Of a stretch of 64,000 bases of DNA, positions 18,059 through 26,325 are shown piece after piece. The translations under genes and the position numbers were made by a program. Under the pieces are notes generated by a model, which did no database searches, was not told the DNA's origin, and saw nothing but the letters and a program-made list of their open reading frames with translations. The DNA is from Gallionellaceae bacterium (lineage in GTDB: Bacteria > Pseudomonadota > Gammaproteobacteria > Burkholderiales > Gallionellaceae). Numbering within the stretch: the first letter of the stretch is position 1; each line of letters opens with the position of its first letter. Location of the stretch: the NCBI GenBank assembly GCA_030834965.1, contig JAUQWW010000039.1, forward strand, positions 16,317 through 80,316, given 5' to 3'.

Positions 18059-19914
18059 AACTTAGTTACTTCCTTATCATTATGAAGCCACATTTGAATC
18101 GAAAATAGCTTGGCTATTTTACTTGGGCTTTCCTTCCCGATCAGGTAATTCCCCCATGATTTTTGCATTAACTCAGGGTCGAACAGCCCTCCACCGTCCA
18201 GCGGTGAAGCAAAAATTTGCTCAGCATGGTCTTTCCATGGCCCACTGAATACCATCTCTTCTTGAATCCCCATGCCGAATCCACGCTTTGGTGCGGTAAG
18301 CAGTTCAGCAGGCATCAGGTCAGAAACGGACTCACGCAGAATGGCTTTGAGCCACCCTGGGTTACTGGTAGAGGGTATTTTCCGTTCTACCGGGGTTGCG
18401 AGGGCGAACGAAATAACTTCCTGATCTAGGAAGGGAGATCGCATTTCGACGGATGCTGCCATGGCTGGCAAGTCCCCGGCAATAGTCACAGAATGTGTAT
18501 TTTCAACCATGAGGCCAACAAAATTGGATTCATCAATGAATCGTTTGGATGGGCTCAAATCCCCCCAATACTCCATTTCCTCTGATGCCCGATTGGCCAG
18601 TTGTTGTTTGGCATCTTCGGAAATAACTGAGCCCCATTCGTTTTCAGCCAACGCTTTGTAAAATGCTGCTTTTCTTTTTCCGGGCAATGCTGCCAACAAG
18701 GCGAATCGACCTCTGGCAAGCGGCTTGAGCAAGGGGCGCATGAAGGCGATTCGGTCTAGCCAGCGAGAAATCTTGAGGGTGCGTATATGCCCTGTATATC
18801 CATAAAACAGCTCATCAGCACCATTGCCGGACATGACAACCTTTACACCATCATCGCGTATCGCCCGACAGAGGGAGTAGGTGTGTACTAAGGGCAGGAG
18901 CATGATGGGTTCGCCATAGATTTTCAGGAGATTCTGAAAAATGATCCATTGCTCATCTGGATCGAAGTAGAACTCTTTGTGGGTTGTGCCAAGTCGCTCA
19001 GCCATGATGCGAGCACGACGCAGGTCTTCATCCTGTTGGTCGAAGCCCAGAGCATAAGTGTGTATGGGTGCATCAGTGTGCTTTCGCATCATGCCGACAA
19101 TTGCAGAACTGTCGACCCCGCCCGATAGTAGTGCTCCCACTGGAACATCTGCCCGCATACGCAGGCGCACGGCATCTTCGAGGATCGAACGCAAATTTTC
19201 CGTTGTAATGGTTTCCACAGAGGGCTGTGGATCCCAATAGCGCCACATACGCTCGATCACACCGTCCCTAATAATCATTGCATGCCCCGCACGCAGGCGC
19301 TGGATGCCTTTGTATGCTGTATAGGGATCCGGAATGTGCCTGAAGTTATGGAGGAGCATTGCAGCCAGTGCTGACTGATCGACCGTCAAGTCAACGCCTG
19401 GCATTATTCGTACTGCCGGAATCTCCGAGGCAAATGCAAGCCCACTCGGTGTTGTCGCGTAAACAAAAGGTTTCTTGCCAACTCGGTCTCGTGCACAAAA
19501 CAGTGTGTTGGTCACTGTGTCGTATATGGCAAAGGCAAACATCCCACGAAGACGAAGCAGCATGCCTTCACCCCAGGCGCGATACGCTTCAATCAGGGCT
19601 TCGGTATCGCTTTCCGAGCGAAATTGCGCACCTCTCGATATAAGAAGCACTCTTAATTCCTGATAGTTGTATATCTCGCCGTTATAGGCAATGACAAATC
19701 GACCGTCGCCTGACTGCATGGGTTGAGCACCCGCAGGTGTCAGGTCGAGAATGGCCAAGCGGTTATGGCATAGACCCGCCGTTGCCGCAGTGTTCAGCCA
19801 CACCCCTTTTCCGTCCCGCCCTCGGTGACGCTGAATTTCAGTGGCTTGTTCCAGCAGTGGTCGAATATTTAGCTCGATGCCTGGCCTCAGGACTATACCG
19901 CCTATACCGCACAT
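18055..19914 (-). CDS. Asparagine synthase-like glutamine amidotransferase (third of three)
   Basis: A 619-residue amidotransferase with MCGIGGIV at the start (Cys2 nucleophile), AYNGEIYNYQE, SESDTE and SGGVDSS (about residues 264-270). The start is fixed by Cys2 and by AGGAAG five bases upstream of the ATG; an upstream in-frame start would hide the catalytic cysteine. Oddity: the usual HRGPDG motif reads HRGRDG, a Pro-to-Arg change not present in the two other copies. It is about 13 kb upstream of the tandem pair in the same transcription direction and is clearly diverged from them. Role as in the other two: probable amidation of a uronic acid or another acceptor, by inference. Confidence 0.87.
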   Translation of the reverse strand: MCGIGGIVLRPGIELNIRPLLEQATEIQRHRGRDGKGVWLNTAATAGLCHNRLAILDLTPAGAQPMQSGDGRFVIAYNGEIYNYQELRVLLISRGAQFRSESDTEALIEAYRAWGEGMLLRLRGMFAFAIYDTVTNTLFCARDRVGKKPFVYATTPSGLAFASEIPAVRIMPGVDLTVDQSALAAMLLHNFRHIPDPYTAYKGIQRLRAGHAMIIRDGVIERMWRYWDPQPSVETITTENLRSILEDAVRLRMRADVPVGALLSGGVDSSAIVGMMRKHTDAPIHTYALGFDQQDEDLRRARIMAERLGTTHKEFYFDPDEQWIIFQNLLKIYGEPIMLLPLVHTYSLCRAIRDDGVKVVMSGNGADELFYGYTGHIRTLKISRWLDRIAFMRPLLKPLARGRFALLAALPGKRKAAFYKALAENEWGSVISEDAKQQLANRASEEMEYWGDLSPSKRFIDESNFVGLMVENTHSVTIAGDLPAMAASVEMRSPFLDQEVISFALATPVERKIPSTSNPGWLKAILRESVSDLMPAELLTAPKRGFGMGIQEEMVFSGPWKDHAEQIFASPLDGGGLFDPELMQKSWGNYLIGKESPSKIAKLFSIQMWLHNDKEVTKL

Positions 19915-20200
19915 AACCACTTCCTGAAAACGACGCTCTGCAACTGCAATAACGTAATGAGCACTGTCCCGCCGACACCGACTTTCTGCAAGCTTGCCCA
20001 CAATTGCTCACAACGCATCAACCATTTCTCCTGACGACAGCGACTCCACGTTGTAGGTAACCTTCACCGCCCTGCCGACGAATGAAAAGCAGGGCTAGCC
20101 ACATTTCTCCTTTCATTTCACACTTGCCGAGCAATTTCAAACACCAAGACAAAACGAGCATCGTCGCCAATGCGGCAAAATAAAGGAAGTTTTTTGTGGC
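19915..20200. other. Intergenic region between epimerase and third amidotransferase
   Basis: 286 bases without a convincing gene. Short frames here lack ribosome binding sites and family resemblance. Only the AGGAAG ribosome binding site next to the amidotransferase start is clear. I see no strong terminator or promoter. Confidence 0.5.
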
Positions 20201-21232
20201 TCATTTTGGTGTAGCAACAGGTTTGCGCCGACTGTAATAATCCCTGTACCAAGCCACAAATTTGGCCACCCCTTCCTTAATCGGCGTGCGTGGGGAGAAG
20301 CCAACATCCCGCTGCAGGTTTTCCGTATCGGCATAAGTGGCCAGCACATCTCCGTCCTGCATAGGTAGCATAATCTTCTCGGCCTTTATGCCCACAGCCT
20401 CTTCAATGGTTTCGATGAATGTCATCAGCTCTATCGGTTCGTGATTGCCGATGTTATATAGGCGATAAGGTGCGTAACTGTTTGCTGGGTCCGGATTGGC
20501 GCAGTCGAACGCTGGCTCGGACACAGCTGGCTTGTCTAGTACACGTATTACCCCTTCCACGATGTCATCAATGTAAGTGAAATCCCGTTGCATTTTGCCG
20601 TGATTGAACACGTTGATTGATCGCCCTTCCAGGATGGCGCTGGTAAACAGGGAGGGTGACATGTCCGGGCGCCCCCAAGGCCCGTAAACGGTGAAAAAGC
20701 GCAGCCCCGTAGTTGGCAGGCCATAGAGATGGCTGTAGGTGTGTGCCATCAACTCGTTGGCTTTTTTGGTGGCTGCATACAGGCTTACCGGATGATCCAC
20801 GTTCTGGTGCACTGAGAATGGCATGGCAGTATTGGCGCCATACACGCTGGAACTGCTGGCGAAAACCAAGTGTTCCACTTTATTGTGCCGACAACCCTCC
20901 AGCACATTGGTAAAGCCAACGATGTTGCTCTGGATGTAGGCGTGGGGGTTCTTCAGGGAATAGCGCACCCCGGGCTGAGCGGCAAGGTTGATTACGCGCT
21001 GAAATTGCTCTTTGGCAAATAGGTTGGCGACGGCTTCACGATCAGCCAGGTCCATCCGGGCCATGGTGAAGTTGCCAAACGCCTGCAACTGTTTCAGACG
21101 ATCTTCTTTGAGCTGGACATCATAATAATCGTTAAGATTGTCCAGGCCGACCACTTCGTCTCCCCGCGCCAGCAGGCGCAGACAGGTGTGCATGCCAATA
21201 AAGCCGGCTGCGCCGGTTACTAGTATTTTCAT
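20201..21232 (-). CDS. UDP-glucuronate 4-epimerase family NAD-dependent epimerase
   Basis: A 343-residue extended short-chain dehydrogenase. GAAGFIGMH is the NAD-binding glycine motif; ASSSSVYG and YAATKK (Tyr152, Lys156) form the catalytic triad. [17 protein letters not shown] after the second strand is the signature of the UDP-glucuronate epimerase (CapI) branch rather than GalE. It lies 3 bases downstream of UDP-glucose dehydrogenase, whose product UDP-glucuronate would be its substrate, giving UDP-galacturonate for the polymer. The assignment to UDP-GlcA rather than UDP-Glc rests on this motif and the neighbour. Confidence 0.87.
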   Translation of the reverse strand: MKILVTGAAGFIGMHTCLRLLARGDEVVGLDNLNDYYDVQLKEDRLKQLQAFGNFTMARMDLADREAVANLFAKEQFQRVINLAAQPGVRYSLKNPHAYIQSNIVGFTNVLEGCRHNKVEHLVFASSSSVYGANTAMPFSVHQNVDHPVSLYAATKKANELMAHTYSHLYGLPTTGLRFFTVYGPWGRPDMSPSLFTSAILEGRSINVFNHGKMQRDFTYIDDIVEGVIRVLDKPAVSEPAFDCANPDPANSYAPYRLYNIGNHEPIELMTFIETIEEAVGIKAEKIMLPMQDGDVLATYADTENLQRDVGFSPRTPIKEGVAKFVAWYRDYYSRRKPVATPK

Positions 21233-21235
21233 GTT

Positions 21236-22558
21236 TTACCGCCGTCCGATAGCAAAATACTCCAAACCCGCCTCACGCACATCTTTGGGTTCGTACATAT
21301 TTCGACCGTCAAAGATCACCGGGTTCTTAAGTTTGGCCTTGACCGCAGCGAAGTCCGGTGCGCGGAACATTTTCCATTCAGTGACAATGGCCAAGGCATC
21401 CGCGCCTTCCAGCGCCGCCATCGGCGTATCTGTCAGCTTCAAGCGTGGGTCGTTACCAAATAGGCGCTGGGTTTCGTGCATTGCCACCGGGTCGTAGGCG
21501 GTAACAGTGGCACCGCGCGCCCACAACCCTTTGATTAGCACACGACTGGGAGCATCACGCATGTCATCGGTATTGGGTTTGAATGCGAGACCCCACAAGG
21601 CGATGTTCTTGCCAGCCAAGTCATCACCGAAGCGTGCAGTGATCTTGTCAAGCAACACTTCTTTCTGACGCTCGTTGGCCACTTCCACGGCATTGAGAAT
21701 TCCCAGATCGCAGCCGTATTCTTTGGCGGAACGCTGCATGGCCTGCACGTCCTTGGGGAAGCAGGAGCCTCCATAGCCGCAGCCGGCGTAAAGGAAATGA
21801 TAACCGATGCGTGGGTCGGAACCGATGCCGTGGCGCACATGCTCGATATCTGCGCCCATCTTCTCGGCCAGCAATGCCAACTCGTTCATAAACGAAATGC
21901 GCGTGGCTAGCATGGCATTGGCAGCGTATTTGGTCAGTTCAGCGGACTTGATGTCCATTACGATCAGGCGGTCGTGGTTACGGTTGAAGGGTGCATAAAG
22001 TGAGCGCATCAGCTCCACGGCACGTATGTCGTCGGCGCCGATGACGATGCGATCGGGGCGCATGAAGTCGTCTACCGCCGCACCTTCCTTCAAAAATTCA
22101 GGGTTCGACGTGACGCTGAATTCAATCTGGACACTGCGTTTGCTCAACTCTTCCCGCACCGCTGCACGGACTTTTTCGGCTGTACCCACCGGCACCGTGG
22201 ATTTGTCAACGATCACCTTGTATTCCTGCATACTCTGGCCAATGGCACGTGCTGCCGCGACTACGTATTGCAGATCGGCGGAGCCATCCTCGTCCGGCGG
22301 CGTGCCCACGGCGATAAACTGGATTACGCCATGCCTTGTGCTCTCGGCCACATCGGTAGTAAATCGCAGTCTTCCCGCTGCCACGTTACGCTTAACCATA
22401 TCCTCTAAGCCCGGCTCGTAGATTGGAATGCCGCCCTGCTTGAGAATATTGACTTTATTCACGTCCACATCCAGACATAGCACGTCATTGCCCACTTCCG
22501 CCAAGCAAGTGCCTGTTACCAGGCCCACGTAACCAGTACCAATTACAGAGATTTTCAT
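21236..22558 (-). CDS. ugd: UDP-glucose 6-dehydrogenase
   Basis: A 440-residue UDP-glucose/GDP-mannose dehydrogenase: [17 protein letters not shown] is the NAD-binding loop, TVPVGT and [10 protein letters not shown] the substrate domain, and [10 protein letters not shown] holds catalytic Cys266; [18 protein letters not shown] marks the C-terminal UDP-binding domain. Oxidises UDP-glucose twice to UDP-glucuronate with two NAD+. The gene is coupled with the downstream epimerase, so the polymer probably contains glucuronic and/or galacturonic acid. These are the expected substrates for the amidotransferases in the locus. Confidence 0.93.
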   Translation of the reverse strand: MKISVIGTGYVGLVTGTCLAEVGNDVLCLDVDVNKVNILKQGGIPIYEPGLEDMVKRNVAAGRLRFTTDVAESTRHGVIQFIAVGTPPDEDGSADLQYVVAAARAIGQSMQEYKVIVDKSTVPVGTAEKVRAAVREELSKRSVQIEFSVTSNPEFLKEGAAVDDFMRPDRIVIGADDIRAVELMRSLYAPFNRNHDRLIVMDIKSAELTKYAANAMLATRISFMNELALLAEKMGADIEHVRHGIGSDPRIGYHFLYAGCGYGGSCFPKDVQAMQRSAKEYGCDLGILNAVEVANERQKEVLLDKITARFGDDLAGKNIALWGLAFKPNTDDMRDAPSRVLIKGLWARGATVTAYDPVAMHETQRLFGNDPRLKLTDTPMAALEGADALAIVTEWKMFRAPDFAAVKAKLKNPVIFDGRNMYEPKDVREAGLEYFAIGRR

Positions 22559-22629
22559 TGCGTAAGACTTTCAAAAACGGGGCGCGCATTATACGTGCAA
22601 TAATCGGCGGTTTTATTCCTGACTTATCT

Positions 22630-22670
22630 GACGAGTTGTCCCTGAAAATTTTTTTCAGGGACAACTCGTC
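22630..22670. terminator. Perfect 19-bp inverted repeat with T/A-rich loop (hairpin)
   Basis: Arms GACGAGTTGTCCCTGAAAA and TTTTCAGGGACAACTCGTC pair perfectly around a TTT loop. It lies between the Wzz-type gene and ugd, 7 bases after the former's stop. The stem is unusually long. The T-run is in the loop, not after the stem, so it is not a textbook intrinsic terminator in the direction of transcription. It could be an attenuator or mRNA-stabilising hairpin that sets the ratio of export to sugar genes, or a remnant of a mobile repeat. Confidence 0.55.
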
Positions 22671-22676
22671 AAATTT

Positions 22677-23657
22677 CTATTTTTCATTTTGAACGTTCCA
22701 TGACAATTTTTTTCTAAGAATACGTAAACGCTCTGCCTGCTGTGGAATGGCATTGGCTTTTTCGTTGGCTTCTTTTATAAACGCCCACAGAATGCCCATA
22801 AAGCCCGTAACAAGCACTGTGAGTATTACGATAATGCTGCGCTTGGGTTTTGATTTTTTCTCTGGTACGGTCGCTTTATCCAGCACCTGAATTAACGGGG
22901 AGTCTTTGGCTTCATCCAATTTGGCCATTTCAAATTGCTTGGCCAGAATTTCATATATTGCTTCCCGATACTTCAGATCCCGCAATGCATCTCTATACTG
23001 CAGGCTGGTATTCGGCGTTCTGTCGAAAATAATTGCTGCATCTGTCAATTTGTCTCTCGCAGGTTTCATTTGCGTTTCAAAAAATTGCCGGCGCTGCGCA
23101 GCCTCAGACAGCGCAAATGTTTGCACCAATTTATTCAACTCTTCGATATACGCATTCGCCAGTGCTGAGGCAAGCTCGGGGTTCTTGTCATCTACTTCTA
23201 CGGTAATTACACCGTCTTTGCCAACGGAAATATTGCTCGCTTTCTGTAAAGCATTTAAGGCATCTGTTATGGTCTTTGCTTTATAGGCCTTTTGCAGATC
23301 AAAGCGCTTCACGATTTTTTCCATCACGTTGCGGCTTCGCAGCATGGCGATATATAAATCGTTGGGATTCTTGATCCCCAACGAGCCTCCCGTAGCACCC
23401 GCTAACCCACCGAGTTGACTCAGCAACGCACTGGCCGAAGATTGACTTTGTTGCGGCGGCAAGACTTTAGTCGTGCCGGTATAAATATTGGGCAGGTTAA
23501 GTGCATAAGCTATGGAAATAAGTGCAGCCGCAATGGTTATGCCCATAATCATTTTCTTATGCTTTGCGAGCACTATCAGCAGATCAAGCAGGCTGATTTC
23601 ATCGTCTGCTTGGGATGAAATGAGGGTTTGGTTTTCGGGCATGGCGCTATCAGTCAT
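22677..23657 (-). CDS. Chain-length determinant (Wzz-type) polysaccharide co-polymerase
   Basis: A 326-residue protein with two membrane helices (KKMIMGITIAAALISIAYAL near residue 35 and IIVILTVLVTGFMGILWAF near 280) enclosing a mostly helical periplasmic domain. ATVPEKKSKPKR before the second helix is the proline-rich Wzz motif. No C-terminal tyrosine kinase domain follows, so it resembles O-antigen Wzz or the transmembrane half of a split Wzc. It would set polymer length together with the polymerase and connect to the SLBB export protein encoded just upstream. Confidence 0.87.
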   Translation of the reverse strand: MTDSAMPENQTLISSQADDEISLLDLLIVLAKHKKMIMGITIAAALISIAYALNLPNIYTGTTKVLPPQQSQSSASALLSQLGGLAGATGGSLGIKNPNDLYIAMLRSRNVMEKIVKRFDLQKAYKAKTITDALNALQKASNISVGKDGVITVEVDDKNPELASALANAYIEELNKLVQTFALSEAAQRRQFFETQMKPARDKLTDAAIIFDRTPNTSLQYRDALRDLKYREAIYEILAKQFEMAKLDEAKDSPLIQVLDKATVPEKKSKPKRSIIVILTVLVTGFMGILWAFIKEANEKANAIPQQAERLRILRKKLSWNVQNEK

Positions 23658-23768
23658 TTTGGCAATTTATCGTTAACTAATCGGGCCGCAATTTCTCGTG
23701 TCAGTTGAGCGAATTCATTAGATGAGAAATAAGGCATCTACTTGCCTACGCGCTGGTAAGACGCAGCG

Positions 23769-26249
23769 CTACAGCCTCAGCAACTTGATGCTACCCACAC
23801 CCAATGCGAACTGATAAAAAATCTGCGCCCAGTCTTTCAGCTCTTTGGTAAAAGCAAATTTATCCAGCAGTTCCGGCACGACCACGGTGTCGCCGGGCAT
23901 CAGTTCTTCGCCATTTGATCCGCCAAAATCACCGGAAAAACGGCTGAGAATAGAATTTGATTTTCTTGTGCTGAGCACAGATCCATCCGCACGTAGCAGG
24001 TAAATGCGCGCCTCATCGGCATCACGTGTAGGCCCGCCCGCTTGTTCGAGATAGTCAGACACATGTTTGCCGGGGTGATGTATGAAAGTGTTTTCGTTGT
24101 ACACCATGCCCATCACACTTACTGTCGAGGGTGTGCTTGGCACCACAAACTGGTCGCCGTCTTCGAGCGCTATATCTGGGATGTCTCTTATAGTGGCATT
24201 TTGTGCGGGCATTTCAAGCACCACACGACCCGTCGCGCGGGTACTACGGATTTTTTGCACCAAAGCCGCCTGGGCTTCAGCCTGTATTTTCGCACTATTG
24301 GCATCTTCAGGGCTAATTGCAGCCTGCTGCTTGGCCACCAAATTACGATTGATGTCAGCTTCCATACGGTCAGCCATTGTTTGCAGACGCTTCTGTTGCA
24401 TTTCACGTACTGAATCTCGATTCAACTCCGCGCCAAACAGATATGCATTGGGCGTCAATCCTCCAACGCGCTCGACCAATTGGCGCAAAGTTTCACCAGG
24501 CAGCACTTTGTAAACACCGGCAGCATTGATTTCACCTTCCAGGCGTACATAAACACTGCGCTTGCCAATAGGTACCTGGATGTCCTCTTTCGAAAAAATT
24601 GTAATAACATCACCGGGCTGCAAAAGATAATTTTCTACCGACTTTTCATCCGCAATCGCTTTGCCCAGATTGAACGGGATTAGTGTGTTGGAGAGATCCG
24701 CTTTGTTGAGTCGTTCTATCAGCGCATAGTCCCAGTTGATTTCTGTTTTTTTGAGTTGCTCCTCCAGCGTTTTGTCATCGTTAGATTCCGATTTCTTGAG
24801 TTGGTCTGCCAGCGCATTGTCTCCGTTGGTTTTCGATTTTTTAAGCTTCCCCTCCAGCATCTTGTCTCCGTTGGTTTTCCTTGCCGTGTCCTTAATGTCG
24901 GCTTGCATGCGGCTCGACTCTTGCGCCGGGCTGGGGAATACCTGGTTTTGTTTTTCCCAATAACTCGGGATGATCAGAGCATCCATGGTCGGAATCAAAT
25001 CCTTCACGCGCATCCCTTGTTTCCAGGGACGGCGGCCGGGGTCCGCAACATTGCCGCGCAGGGTGACGGCGTTGTCAAATTGCCCTTTGATGGCACGAAC
25101 CTGGATTAAATCACCGTCCTGAATACGCTTCTCCAGTCCAAGCTTGTCCAATTCAAACTCTTCAACCTTGCGCATTGTTCTATCAGCAATGCGCTCGACC
25201 ATGACTTTCTGGCCCGCTGCGGTTGTGGTGAATCCGCCAGCTAGTTCAATCAGGTTAGCCAAGGTGGTCTTCTCATCCTTTATCTCATAGATGGCAGAAT
25301 TATTAACGCTGCCAGAAATCGCAACGAGATGACCAACCGGCGGAATGTAGATAACATCGCCCGCCAACAATGCAACATCCTTGGTCTTGTCACCTTTTAA
25401 CAGCAACTCGTAGAGATCGAAGTCAGTCACCAGTTTGCCATTGCGCTTAACCTGGATGTGGCGCAACGAACCCTTGACGGAAGGCCCGCCGGAAGCAAAT
25501 AAAGTGTTTACCAGAGTGCTTAACGAACTGACGGTATAGACACCCGGGCGCTTGGCTTGGCCCAGGACAAACACTTGTATGGAACGCAATTTTCCTAGTG
25601 TTACGTTCAGCTCAAAATTACGGAATACGCGCCCGATAGCGCTTTTCAGATAGCCTTGCAGTTGTTGATAACGGATGCCAGCCACATTGATATTGCCAAC
25701 CTTGGGTATGTCGATCGCGCCATTACGGTTTACCACGGCATGAAAGTCGATATCGACCTGACCCCATGCTTTTATGACAATTTCATCGCCGGGGCCAATC
25801 AGATAATCTGGCGTAACGGGGATGTTCTCCACGGGCGCAAAAGTGTCCGGCACGTCGCTGAACAGGGAAAAACCATACATCGGCAATTTACGCCCCACGG
25901 ATTTTGCGACGAAATCCTGAAACTCGTTCGAAACGTCTTCTTCAGCAACGGCTTGCCTGTCTCGTGGTTCAATTGCGGCAGCATTTTTTTCCAGAACCGA
26001 GGGACCGCTCATCTTCAGAGCTAAGCCATCCCTGGAATTTGAAATCATCGGTGTGCTGCCAATAGCCATTTCTGGCAGCAAACCGGATTGCTCTGTAACA
26101 CCGATACCAGCACCTCTGGCATTATTCAGAACTTGTGCCAACGTCGCGGTGGGAAACAACAATGTCAAAGGCAGCAATAGTGCGCCCGCGCTGCGTGCCC
26201 AGGTAGCCCATTTATGCTTATGAATTTCAGGTTGTCCAGCCATATCCAT
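23769..26249 (-). CDS. Polysaccharide export outer membrane protein (Wza-type, multi-SLBB)
   Basis: An 826-residue secreted protein, about twice the length of E. coli Wza. A signal peptide is likely (SAGALLLPLTLLFPTATLAQ). YLIGPGDEIVIKAWGQVD begins the poly-export domain (about residue 148), followed by several SLBB segments, for example IQVFVLGQAKRPGVYTVSSL, RSVYVRLEGEINAAGVYKVL and VSVMGMVYNENTFIHHPGK. Between SLBB modules, residues 458-517 are four 15-residue charged repeats. A C-terminal hydrophobic stretch (IFYQFALGVGSIKLLRL) may span the outer membrane. The large SLBB architecture is typical of export proteins in Gram-negative Wzy-dependent systems. First clear gene of the polysaccharide series. 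Confidence 0.88.
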   Translation of the reverse strand: MDMAGQPEIHKHKWATWARSAGALLLPLTLLFPTATLAQVLNNARGAGIGVTEQSGLLPEMAIGSTPMISNSRDGLALKMSGPSVLEKNAAAIEPRDRQAVAEEDVSNEFQDFVAKSVGRKLPMYGFSLFSDVPDTFAPVENIPVTPDYLIGPGDEIVIKAWGQVDIDFHAVVNRNGAIDIPKVGNINVAGIRYQQLQGYLKSAIGRVFRNFELNVTLGKLRSIQVFVLGQAKRPGVYTVSSLSTLVNTLFASGGPSVKGSLRHIQVKRNGKLVTDFDLYELLLKGDKTKDVALLAGDVIYIPPVGHLVAISGSVNNSAIYEIKDEKTTLANLIELAGGFTTTAAGQKVMVERIADRTMRKVEEFELDKLGLEKRIQDGDLIQVRAIKGQFDNAVTLRGNVADPGRRPWKQGMRVKDLIPTMDALIIPSYWEKQNQVFPSPAQESSRMQADIKDTARKTNGDKMLEGKLKKSKTNGDNALADQLKKSESNDDKTLEEQLKKTEINWDYALIERLNKADLSNTLIPFNLGKAIADEKSVENYLLQPGDVITIFSKEDIQVPIGKRSVYVRLEGEINAAGVYKVLPGETLRQLVERVGGLTPNAYLFGAELNRDSVREMQQKRLQTMADRMEADINRNLVAKQQAAISPEDANSAKIQAEAQAALVQKIRSTRATGRVVLEMPAQNATIRDIPDIALEDGDQFVVPSTPSTVSVMGMVYNENTFIHHPGKHVSDYLEQAGGPTRDADEARIYLLRADGSVLSTRKSNSILSRFSGDFGGSNGEELMPGDTVVVPELLDKFAFTKELKDWAQIFYQFALGVGSIKLLRL
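24699..24878 (-). repeat. Four 45-bp tandem repeats inside the export protein gene
   Basis: Four consecutive 45-base units encode KTNGDKMLEGKLKKS, KTNGDNALADQLKKS, ESNDDKTLEEQLKKT and EINWDYALIERLNKA. The first two share nearly identical DNA at their start and the later ones are increasingly diverged. The units are rich in Lys, Glu and Asp with Leu at a fixed place, so they probably form an amphipathic helical insert in the periplasmic part. Repeat-number variation between strains would be possible. Confidence 0.85.
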
Positions 26250-26292
26250 TCTTTCCCTGCCCGAATCTAGATGTAGTGCTTCAAATATTAAA

Positions 26293-26298
26293 ATTATA
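26293..26298 (-). promoter_or_regulatory. Possible -10 box for the polysaccharide export gene
   Basis: TATAAT on the minus strand lies about 44 bases upstream of the ATG of the Wza-type gene, with AGGGAAAG before that ATG as the ribosome binding site. No good -35 hexamer is seen at the right spacing, so an activator-dependent promoter or chance are both possible. Confidence 0.3.
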
Positions 26299-26325
26299 AC
26301 CCGTTGACCTGCTGGAGAGCATTAA

